A stretch of 63,096 nucleotides of DNA. Origin: Candidatus Saccharimonadota bacterium. GTDB lineage: Bacteria; Patescibacteriota; Saccharimonadia; Saccharimonadales; Saccharimonadaceae. A program made the translations under genes and the position numbers. The stretch lies in contig WRLL01000003.1 in the NCBI GenBank assembly GCA_009777625.1, positions 1-63,096 of the forward strand, in the 5' to 3' direction. Below are positions 8,602 to 18,085 of this stretch, one piece after another. The notes under the pieces were generated by a model, which saw only the letters and a list, made by a program, of their open reading frames with translations, was not told the DNA's origin and made no database searches. How positions within the stretch are numbered: the stretch's first letter is position 1; every line of letters starts with the position of its first letter.

Positions 8602-10357
8602 ACCGCACGCCCCATGGTTGAAATTATATGGCAAAAACCATAAGAAAACGCTACGCTACCCCAAAGGTTCAATGTACGACGAAGTTCGCGCCGCAGCCGA
8701 ACAATACCCCGATCAGACGGCCTATGACTACTTTGGCAATCGTGTTAACTATGGCGCGTTTCTGGCGACGGTCGACGCGGCAGCACGCAGTTTAGTTAGC
8801 CTTGGCGCGAAAAAAGGCGATGTCATTAGCGTCTGCGCACCTAACACACCCGAAGCCGTCATCACAATCTACGCTATCAACAAAATCGGCGCCGTGGCCA
8901 ACGTTTTTCATCCTTTGTCGGCCCAGAACGAAATTCGCGATTATCTGAATCTGGTGCACAGCCAGATTTTTGTGGCGATCGACGTGTCGTGGGACAACAT
9001 CAAACCAATCCTTGACCAGACGTCGGTTCAGCGAACTATCATCATTTCGCCGGCCGACAGCCTGCCGCTGTTTTCTTTCCTTGGCTACAAAATTCTTAAA
9101 CCCAAAGAACTTCGCAAAACCGTTGCCCAGATTTTGATTAAGAATAAGAAAACTATGAGCTGGAACGACTTTTTGTCACGCGGCACACTGGTGACCGGCG
9201 AAACGCGCGAGAAAATGCGGGCCGATGACACGGCGATAATTTTGTACAGCGGCGGGACAACCGGTGAGAGTAAAGGAATTGCCCTATCCAACCTGGCGTT
9301 TAACGCGACGGCAATGCAGGCCAAAAACGCTTTTCCCGAACTGGTCGTGCCGGGCAACACGATCCTAGGCATCATGCCGATTTTTCACGGTTTCGGGTTG
9401 GGTGTCGGTGTTCACACAATGCTGGCCAACGGTCTGACGATTGCCATGCTACCGAAATTTGACGCCAAGCGCTTTGACAAGATCCTCGATTCGTCGCGGG
9501 CTAACTTGATAGTTGGCGTACCAACCTTGTTTGAGGCGATGATCCGAAACCGCAAAATCCGCCAAATGGACCTGTCGTTTATAAAGGTAGCAATTTCCGG
9601 CGGCGACAGCATGAATCTGGAGCTGAAGAAAGAGATCGACAAGTTCCTATTTGAACATGGTGCTCCAATCGAAATCCTGCAGGGTTACGGCCTGACGGAA
9701 AGCCTGTCAATGACTTGTGTAAATCTGAATGATGTCAAGCGCGACGGTGCAATCGGCGTGCCGCTAGCCGACACCTTTTTCAAAATCGTCGAGCCGGATA
9801 CGCATCACGTGAAGAAAATCGGCAAGATCGGCGAAATCGTCATAAGCGGCCCAACGCTAATGAAGGGCTACGTCGAAAATCCGCGCGCCACCAACGAAGC
9901 ACTGCGCGTCCACCCCGACGGTCGTGTTTGGCTGCACTCTGGCGATATGGGGTATATGGATGCGGACGGCTTTATTTTCTTTGTCGGCCGACTGAAACGG
10001 ATGATTATCAGCAGCGGCTACAACATCTACCCGAACGAAGTCGAAGAAGTCATCATGCGTGCCGATGAAGTCCTATTGGCCACAGTAGTCGGCGTTGACG
10101 ACAAATACCGCGGCCAGACCGCCAAAGCCTACGTGGTGCTGAAAGATGGCATCAAAGGCGACAATGAAGTCCGCGAGAAAATCATGGAATTGTGCCGCAA
10201 AAACCTAGCTAAATACAAATGGCCACGTCAGATCGAATTTCGAAAATCCTTACCCAAAACTAAGATTGGTAAAGTGGCATATACCGAGTTAATCAACGAT
10301 AGAGCTGAGACACCTATCGATAAAAAAACTAAGCGTAAGAAATCGAAGGTGAAATAA
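8594..10357 (+). CDS. AMP-dependent acyl-CoA synthetase/ligase
   Basis: YSGGTTGESKGIALS, GYGLTES, LHSGDMGYMDADGFIFFVGR, KIGKVAY motifs. Confidence 0.9.
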   Translation: MPKPHAPWLKLYGKNHKKTLRYPKGSMYDEVRAAAEQYPDQTAYDYFGNRVNYGAFLATVDAAARSLVSLGAKKGDVISVCAPNTPEAVITIYAINKIGAVANVFHPLSAQNEIRDYLNLVHSQIFVAIDVSWDNIKPILDQTSVQRTIIISPADSLPLFSFLGYKILKPKELRKTVAQILIKNKKTMSWNDFLSRGTLVTGETREKMRADDTAIILYSGGTTGESKGIALSNLAFNATAMQAKNAFPELVVPGNTILGIMPIFHGFGLGVGVHTMLANGLTIAMLPKFDAKRFDKILDSSRANLIVGVPTLFEAMIRNRKIRQMDLSFIKVAISGGDSMNLELKKEIDKFLFEHGAPIEILQGYGLTESLSMTCVNLNDVKRDGAIGVPLADTFFKIVEPDTHHVKKIGKIGEIVISGPTLMKGYVENPRATNEALRVHPDGRVWLHSGDMGYMDADGFIFFVGRLKRMIISSGYNIYPNEVEEVIMRADEVLLATVVGVDDKYRGQTAKAYVVLKDGIKGDNEVREKIMELCRKNLAKYKWPRQIEFRKSLPKTKIGKVAYTELINDRAETPIDKKTKRKKSKVK

Positions 10358-10360
10358 ACC

Positions 10361-10909
10361 ATGTCAGTCAGAATCACCTACTTCGTTCATGGCACGACGA
10401 CAGATAACGAGAATCGTCGTTCGACCGGTTGGAATCCGGGCGGGCTGTCAGATTTAGGCATTCAGCAGAGCAAAGATCTGGCAAGGCTGTTTAACTCGAG
10501 TGACTTTGATGCGATATTCTGTTCGGATCTGAAGCGAGCAATCGATTCGGCCGCTTTGAATTTTGGCAAGGACGTTGCGATTAAAGATGCTCGATTGCGC
10601 GAATGTAATTATGGCGATTTGAATGGCGCACCGGAAAGCCAGGTTATTGATAAAGACCATATCACCGAGCCTTTTCCGAACGGCGAATCGTTAATGGATG
10701 TCGAGGTGCGGCTACGCAACTTTTGCCAGTTTCTATTGGAAAAGTATAATGGCCAACATATCGCCATTGTCGCCCACAAGGCACCGCAACTAGCATTGGA
10801 AGTCATTACCAACGGCAAAACCTGGCCAGAGGCCTTGGCTGGCGATTGGCGCAAAACCAAATCTTGGCAGCCAGGTTGGGAATACACAGTAGAAACCAGA
10901 GGCATATGA
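10361..10909 (+). CDS. histidine phosphatase family protein (divergent RHG motif)
   Basis: ITYFVHGTT...GLSDLGIQQSKDLA...FCSDLKRAIDSA...LRECNYGDLNG. Confidence 0.75.
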   Translation: MSVRITYFVHGTTTDNENRRSTGWNPGGLSDLGIQQSKDLARLFNSSDFDAIFCSDLKRAIDSAALNFGKDVAIKDARLRECNYGDLNGAPESQVIDKDHITEPFPNGESLMDVEVRLRNFCQFLLEKYNGQHIAIVAHKAPQLALEVITNGKTWPEALAGDWRKTKSWQPGWEYTVETRGI

Positions 10910-10910
10910 A

Positions 10911-11237
10911 ATGGGTAGTATATTATCTTACATATTCGTTTCATCTATCATTCTCTATTGGCTTTTCGTGACCCTCTTGCCGAGCTGGGACGCAAAAGGA
11001 TTCAGTGCGAGAAAAAGATTCAACCTTGCCATGCTGTGCCTGGCTTTTGGATTGTTAATTATAGGACTTTTCTTTTCTGTCTATTGGTTCATGTCACGAG
11101 CTGTCAGCAGAAGATGGGGCGTCCATTTACGAATAAAAAATCGAAAGACACGCCTCACCATCGGCATTTTAATCCTTTTGCCTATGCCTTCTACGTTTAT
11201 AATGTTAGCGTTGGCAATAAGAGCACTTATCCTGTAG
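10911..11237 (+). CDS. small membrane protein
   Basis: ORF with three hydrophobic segments; no family recognised. Confidence 0.5.
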   Translation: MGSILSYIFVSSIILYWLFVTLLPSWDAKGFSARKRFNLAMLCLAFGLLIIGLFFSVYWFMSRAVSRRWGVHLRIKNRKTRLTIGILILLPMPSTFIMLALAIRALIL

Positions 11238-11278
11238 CAATATATGATGCCGTCTAGAAAGCGCGGCCTCCAGAGTGG

Positions 11279-12364
11279 CTATGCTGTCGCTTTTCTTTTC
11301 TTCTCGGGCTTGGCAGGTTTTTCGGGTTTCTTAAACAGCACCGCGAACAGAAATGCTAATCCCACGACCGCCGTGATAGACAGCCAGAAACTGCTTCGGT
11401 TCAAGAATCCATCGCCCAGGAAGAATATCTGTCGCGCGCCCTCGCCCATGAAATGCTGCGGTGCCCATGGGTAGATGAAATTCTGCCAAAAGCTGGGGAG
11501 GAACTCGTGTGGCAGACTAATCGATGTCATGCCAAGTATCATCAGGCCAACCGGTATCGCCATGCCAGGCGTTTTGAACCAGGCAACCGACGCCAGCACA
11601 ATAGTTTGGAAAGCGAAAGAAGCTATCCAACCAAACATGGCGGCATGCCAGAATGGAATATTGGCACCGCCCAGCCAGTCTACCATGCCGGCCGCACCCA
11701 TGCCGATCACCAGCGACAACCCCGCCGCATAAGCAAGCTGGATCAATATGGATTTGGATTTGGCTTTGCGTGACGCAGTTTCCAATTCGATAAATCGCGT
11801 GATAATAAAGGCCGTGATAATTGACGGCAACAGCAAAATCATGGCGAAGACCATGGCAATCGTACCACTGCCCATGTCAGCGGGAATCGGGTTGACAATC
11901 GTCGTGTCGAATTTCACGCCCGAGGCCAGACTGGCGCCGGTGAACACCGCTTGGGTGGCGCTGGCGACGGTCGGGTTTTTACCTTGGTTGATAGTTAACT
12001 GGATGCTGGTTGGTGTTTTGGTTGGGTCGACCTTTGCAGCCATTTGTGAAAGCGTGAAGTCTTTTGGAATGACAATGGTTGCATAGAAATCGTTCATGGA
12101 CGCTTGCATTTCTTTCTCTGAAACGAATGTCGTCCAGGCGAATATGCCGTCGTCGCCGGATGTCTTTTCTTTCAATCCATCGAGCATGCTTTGGCCCACA
12201 TACACTGTCCCGGTGGGCGTTTTTACACCTTCATCCTGTACGACCGCCGCTATTGGAATGTCGCGCGGCGCGGATTTGAGCATAGGAAACGTCATCAAAG
12301 TCACCACGCAGAGTGCGAACACGGACGCAACGACTGGCAATAAGTACTTTTTCTTCATAGCCAC
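11279..12364 (-). CDS. YhgE/Pip- or ABC-2 permease-like membrane protein
   Basis: N-terminal TM, FYATIVIPKDFT extracytoplasmic domain, multiple C-terminal TM segments. Confidence 0.65.
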   Translation of the reverse strand: MAMKKKYLLPVVASVFALCVVTLMTFPMLKSAPRDIPIAAVVQDEGVKTPTGTVYVGQSMLDGLKEKTSGDDGIFAWTTFVSEKEMQASMNDFYATIVIPKDFTLSQMAAKVDPTKTPTSIQLTINQGKNPTVASATQAVFTGASLASGVKFDTTIVNPIPADMGSGTIAMVFAMILLLPSIITAFIITRFIELETASRKAKSKSILIQLAYAAGLSLVIGMGAAGMVDWLGGANIPFWHAAMFGWIASFAFQTIVLASVAWFKTPGMAIPVGLMILGMTSISLPHEFLPSFWQNFIYPWAPQHFMGEGARQIFFLGDGFLNRSSFWLSITAVVGLAFLFAVLFKKPEKPAKPEKKRKATA

Positions 12365-12477
12365 CTCCCTTATTCCGAGACCCTCATTCTGATGGACTTC
12401 CGTTCGGGAAATCTGAATCTAGTTTAGCACAAATCTCAATTAAAACTGCATTTACTAAGCCGAGCTAACCAACAACA

Positions 12478-13410
12478 TTACTTATCGATAATAAAGAAAT
12501 TTGAGCAATGCTCGTCAGCCTTTTTGGCCAGTGGAATAAGTTCCGCTTCTGCTCTTTCTGCTACATAGATCGCAGCTGGATTACCATCATCGTCCTTAGC
12601 TAATACAACACCCTCGTTTTTGCTAAGTTCAGACACAACATAATCAAATCCCTTGGTAGCATCTCCGTAGAATACCCATGTTAGTTTACATTCATTAATC
12701 AGTTCGGTCGCGCGCGAGATAGATATTGTTTCATACTTGCGTTCATTTTCGCGCTGGCGTTGTTCCTGCTTCTGCTTCAGTTCCTGTTGGCGCTGTTGCT
12801 CGTACTGCTGATTTCGCTCCTCCGCCATCTTTGCACCTTGCTCTTCTCCATGTTTCATATAGAAAAAGGATGCAACATTAATTACTACAAACAGTATGAC
12901 AAAAACAATCCCAGCTATTCCAACCGTCCTGCCAATTTTTTCGCCGCTGGACCTTACTTTTCTCGCGACAAAGAGGGTTATAATACCAAATATTATAAAC
13001 GGCGGCCCATAGAATAATATAACAAAGACCGTAGGTAGTCCTCTTACCGGCTCAGTGCCTGACTGAAAGTGCAGCAGTATTTCTTGCGCTATAAGTACTA
13101 CAACATTTGAAGCAAGCAAAAAAGTTATTATTAAGAAAACAAGCAGAACTACATTAACCTTTTGTAATGACTTATCAAATCTTCGCTTCTCGGATTTTGA
13201 TATTTCTGCAAGTTCGTTGCTGCTCATGGGCCCAGCTACAAATGGTTGGTTGTTTATCGGATCCGTATTTTGCGTCGCTTCTGCATTGCTAGTAAAAGGA
13301 AAAGGATTTTGGACGGCAGGCTCTGTCGGTTGAGGTTGCTCTGGTTGTTGGATTTGTTGAGGCTGATACGTTTCTGCAGGTTCTTGTGGTTCCTGATCTT
13401 TTTCGTCCAT
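12478..13410 (-). CDS. hypothetical membrane protein with Gln-rich coiled coil
   Basis: ORF; TM helices, then EERNQQYEQQRQQELKQKQEQRQRENERK. Confidence 0.6.
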   Translation of the reverse strand: MDEKDQEPQEPAETYQPQQIQQPEQPQPTEPAVQNPFPFTSNAEATQNTDPINNQPFVAGPMSSNELAEISKSEKRRFDKSLQKVNVVLLVFLIITFLLASNVVVLIAQEILLHFQSGTEPVRGLPTVFVILFYGPPFIIFGIITLFVARKVRSSGEKIGRTVGIAGIVFVILFVVINVASFFYMKHGEEQGAKMAEERNQQYEQQRQQELKQKQEQRQRENERKYETISISRATELINECKLTWVFYGDATKGFDYVVSELSKNEGVVLAKDDDGNPAAIYVAERAEAELIPLAKKADEHCSNFFIIDK

Positions 13411-13458
13411 AATTTATCTTCTTTCTTAAGGGTTAGTATAACATATCAGTCAATAAAT

Positions 13459-13480
13459 CAAAAAGCTCCGGAGCGGAGCA
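13459..13480 (-). terminator. terminator after tRNA-Leu
   Basis: Minus strand GCTCCG-ctc-CGGAGC then TTTTTG. Confidence 0.7.
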
Positions 13481-13499
13481 GTCTATGGAATAAATTCAG

Positions 13500-13586
13500 T
13501 GGTGCGCGCGAGAGGGCTCGAACCTCCACGACCTTGCGGACACTAGCACCTCAAGCTAGCCTGTCTACCAATTCCAGCACGCGCGC
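13500..13586 (-). tRNA. tRNA-Leu (GAG)
   Basis: Class II tRNA with long variable arm, loop TTGAGGT, CCA encoded. Confidence 0.93.
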
Positions 13587-13645
13587 ATAAATTGTTAATC
13601 GGCACGCCTGTCTACGATTAGTCCTCGGGCCGACTATGTCGTCCG

Positions 13646-13660
13646 CCAGCACGCGCGCAT
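13646..13660 (-). repeat. exact 15-nt copy of the tRNA-Leu 5' end
   Basis: ccagcacgcgcgcat identical to 13574-13588. Confidence 0.9.
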
Positions 13661-13680
13661 GTTGACAATAATAGATATTA

Positions 13681-13756
13681 TGGTGGAGTGCAGGAGAATC
13701 GAACTCCTCACCTCTTCGCTGCCAGCGAAGCGCTCTACCAAATGAGCTAGCACCCC
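13681..13756 (-). tRNA. tRNA-Ala (GGC)
   Basis: G3:U70 pair, loop CTGGCAG, CCA encoded. Confidence 0.94.
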
Positions 13757-13838
13757 ATGTGTATGATTAATTGTTAAGGTGTCTTGCCTAGCTTTAGTCG
13801 ACCCAAGCGCTTCGCGAAGCGAATTGTCCTCTCTTTGG

Positions 13839-13859
13839 CCAAATGAGCTAGCACCCCAT
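13839..13859 (-). repeat. exact 21-nt copy of the tRNA-Ala(GGC) 5' end
   Basis: ccaaatgagctagcaccccat identical to 13738-13758. Confidence 0.95.
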
Positions 13860-13902
13860 AAATGAATTTGATTGTTAATGTATCGCTACAGAGATATGAA
13901 AC

Positions 13903-13978
13903 TGGTGGAGTGTAGCGGATTCGAACCGCTGGCCTATTGATTGCGAACCAATCGCTCTACCAACTGAGCTAACACCCC
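13903..13978 (-). tRNA. tRNA-Ala (CGC)
   Basis: G3:U70 pair, loop TTCGCAA, CCA encoded. Confidence 0.88.
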
Positions 13979-14070
13979 GCAGCTAAATAACGCGCAACAA
14001 TCTTAGCAAGATTAATGACTTTTTGCAACCAAAGATGCTAAAATAGTCTTTAAGTTAAATGGAGGGAAAC

Positions 14071-15723
14071 ATGAAACTAAATTACGCAGGCCCGGTTTGT
14101 TTAATAATCTTGGATGGGTTTGGGTTAAGCGACAACCCAGTCGGCAATGCCATCATGGTGGCCAACACACCGACATTGGACAAGTTATTCGCGAATTATC
14201 CTTGGGCAAAGTTAAAGGCATCAGGCACAGCAGTTGGTCTGCCCAGCGACAGCGATATCGGCAACAGCGAAGTTGGCCATAACGCGATGGGCGCTGGGCG
14301 GATTTACGCGCAAGGCGCACGACTGGTTAATGAAGCTATCGCTAATGGCGCAGTGTTTCGTGGCGACAAATGGCGGCAGTTGATTGACAACGCGAAGTCT
14401 GGCCATACTCTGCACTTCTTTGGTCTATTGAGCGACAGAAATGTTCACTCGCACATCGACCAATTATTTGCCCTGCTTGACGAAGCAGCCCACGATCAGG
14501 TTCCGACCGTGCGCATTCACATCCTGCTGGATGGGCGCGACGCCGAGCCGCGTTCGGCGCTGCAATATATTGATGAGCTGGAAAAGAAGTTGGCCGAAAT
14601 AAATGCACGCGGGCTAGATTACAAAATTGCCGATGGCGGCGGGCGCATGCAAATCACGATGGACCGCTACGAGGCCAACTGGCCAATGGTCGAACGCGGC
14701 TGGACTTTGATGACACGCAGTGTTGATTCAAAGACCGGCCAGCCGGCATCGATTTTTCCGTCAGCGCACGCAGCAGTTGAAAAGTATTATGGTGAAAATC
14801 CTGATACGACCGATCAAGATATCCCGCCGTTCGTTGTGGCAGATTCGAACGGCCAGATCAAGCCCGACGACAGTGTGATTTTGTTTAACTTTCGCGGTGA
14901 TCGCGCAATCGAGATCTCGCAGGCTTTCGAGGGCGGCCCCAACTTTGACAAGTTCGACCGCGGAGTTGGATTCGAAAACGGCGTCAAAAATTTCGCAGGG
15001 TTACTAGAATACGACAGTGAAAAGCGCATTCCGAAAAGTTTTTTGGTATCACCACCAGTCTTCACGCATACTTTGGGCGAAGAAGTCGCGAAAGCTGGTT
15101 TGCGCCAATTAGCGATTTCCGAAACGCAGAAGATCGGCCACGTGACATACTTTTTCAATGGCAACCGCGCCGCGCCGTTCAATCCGGAGCTGGAAGATTA
15201 TGTTGAAATTCCGTCTGACCGCGTATCGTTCGACACTGAACCGGCTATGAAATCAGTCGAGATTGCCGACAAACTCATTGAGCTTTTAAAGGAAAAGAAA
15301 TACCAGTTTGTGCGCGTCAATTTCCCTAATCCCGACATGGTCGGCCACACCGGCAATTACGACGCAACGGTTAAGGCGATCGAAGCTGTCGACACAGCCC
15401 TGGCGCGAATCCTGCCAGTCATCGACGAAGTTCAAGGAATGGCGATAATCACCGGCGACCACGGCAACGCCGAGGAAATGTACGAGCTGAACGACGACGG
15501 TTCAGCCAAACTAGACAAGAATGGCCAGCCAGTCGTCAAGACAGCCCACACGACTAACCGCGTGCCGGCGATTTTCTATGACAACACGCCTTTCGCGCAA
15601 CAATATCAAGTAAGGGATAATGATGATTTGGGCTTAGCAAACTTTGCATCAACCATCGCTGAATTGCTAGGAATCCCGTCGCGCCCAGAATGGTTAAAAT
15701 CAATTATTGAAATAAAAAGTTAA
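14071..15723 (+). CDS. gpmI: 2,3-bisphosphoglycerate-independent phosphoglycerate mutase
   Basis: LIILDGFG, GNSEVGHNAMGAGR, HILLDGRDAEPRSA, NFPNPDMVGHTGN, ITGDHGNAEEM. Confidence 0.97.
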   Translation: MKLNYAGPVCLIILDGFGLSDNPVGNAIMVANTPTLDKLFANYPWAKLKASGTAVGLPSDSDIGNSEVGHNAMGAGRIYAQGARLVNEAIANGAVFRGDKWRQLIDNAKSGHTLHFFGLLSDRNVHSHIDQLFALLDEAAHDQVPTVRIHILLDGRDAEPRSALQYIDELEKKLAEINARGLDYKIADGGGRMQITMDRYEANWPMVERGWTLMTRSVDSKTGQPASIFPSAHAAVEKYYGENPDTTDQDIPPFVVADSNGQIKPDDSVILFNFRGDRAIEISQAFEGGPNFDKFDRGVGFENGVKNFAGLLEYDSEKRIPKSFLVSPPVFTHTLGEEVAKAGLRQLAISETQKIGHVTYFFNGNRAAPFNPELEDYVEIPSDRVSFDTEPAMKSVEIADKLIELLKEKKYQFVRVNFPNPDMVGHTGNYDATVKAIEAVDTALARILPVIDEVQGMAIITGDHGNAEEMYELNDDGSAKLDKNGQPVVKTAHTTNRVPAIFYDNTPFAQQYQVRDNDDLGLANFASTIAELLGIPSRPEWLKSIIEIKS

Positions 15724-16670
15724 TTCAAGCCAGCTCGAGCTTCCTTCAAAACGTTGGCTGAATTGTGTAGTTTACCCATTTCGTCATCCGTCAAATGCGG
15801 TGTCAAAATTTTCTCAATGCCATGTTCGCCGACGATAACCGGCACGCTGAGGTAAACATCGTCTATACCATATTCGCCATTCAGTAGCACGCTCAGCGGA
15901 ATGATCGATCGCTCGTCGCGCAGAATGGCTTCGCAGATGCGGGCCACGCTCATGGCGATGCCGTAATAGGTTGCACCTTTGCGATTTATGATTTCGTAGG
16001 CGGCGTTTTTTATTGAGTCGCCTAGCTCGCTTTTGACAGACTCGGACAAGTCAACGTGGAATTGTGCAGCCGCCGCATCGATGTTCTGGCCGCCAATGTT
16101 GGCCAAACTCCAGGCTGGGAATTCGCTGTCGCCGTGTTCACCAAGAATATAGGCGTGGACATCGCGACTGTCGATATCGCCGAATTTCTTACTCAGTGTA
16201 AAACGCAGTCGTGCCGAATCAAGGTTGGTGCCGCTGCCGATAACGCGCGATTTCGGAAAACCGCTGACCTCGCGGGCCACATAGGCCATGACATCGACCG
16301 GGTTGGTCACAATCAGCAAAATGGCCTGTGGCGAGCGCGGAGCGACTTCAGATACAATCGAGCGCATAATTTCGGCATTCTTGGTGGCCATATTGAGCCG
16401 CGTTTCACCGGGTTCCTGTTTGGCGCCGGCGGTGATGATGACAATGTCCGAGTCTTTTGTCTCGTCATAATTGCCTGCTGCCCGCACCAAAGTTTCGGCT
16501 GTGAACGGCGAGCCGTGCTCAATGTCCATGACTTCGCCCTCGGCGCGTTCGATTTTGCGATCGAACAGAACGATTTCACTGGCGATGCCCTTCGCCATCA
16601 GCGTGTAGGCCGTCGTACTGCCGACGAAACCGGCGCCGATGACGGAGATTTTGATTGCTGTTTTACTCAT
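15720..16670 (-). CDS. ldh: L-lactate dehydrogenase
   Basis: GAGFVGSTTAYTL, ITAGAKQEPGETRL, VIGSGTNLDSAR, GEHGDSE. Confidence 0.95.
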   Translation of the reverse strand: MSKTAIKISVIGAGFVGSTTAYTLMAKGIASEIVLFDRKIERAEGEVMDIEHGSPFTAETLVRAAGNYDETKDSDIVIITAGAKQEPGETRLNMATKNAEIMRSIVSEVAPRSPQAILLIVTNPVDVMAYVAREVSGFPKSRVIGSGTNLDSARLRFTLSKKFGDIDSRDVHAYILGEHGDSEFPAWSLANIGGQNIDAAAAQFHVDLSESVKSELGDSIKNAAYEIINRKGATYYGIAMSVARICEAILRDERSIIPLSVLLNGEYGIDDVYLSVPVIVGEHGIEKILTPHLTDDEMGKLHNSANVLKEARAGLN

Positions 16671-16691
16671 GATTTTCCTTTCATCAAATAA

Positions 16692-16722
16692 TGTCATCCT
16701 GAATTTATTTCAGGATCTTCTT
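16692..16722. repeat. dispersed palindromic repeat (TGTCATCCTGAA...TTCAGGATCT type)
   Basis: tcatcctgaatttatttcaggatct imperfect palindrome in ldh upstream region. Confidence 0.55.
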
Positions 16723-16775
16723 TCATAATTTTAACATAAGAGGTTTCCTCGTGCAATGTGATAAAATATCTTTAG

Positions 16776-18071
<1,296 letters not shown>

Positions 18072-18085
18072 ATAGTTTATGTAAA

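Noticed and set aside
13246-13590. 114-aa ORF on plus strand
   Set aside because: Overlaps tRNA-Leu antisense and a supported minus-strand CDS.
13588-13660. Group I/II intron in tRNA-Leu
   Set aside because: The intact tRNA is contiguous; the insert is only ~60 nt and lies upstream, with no intron core.
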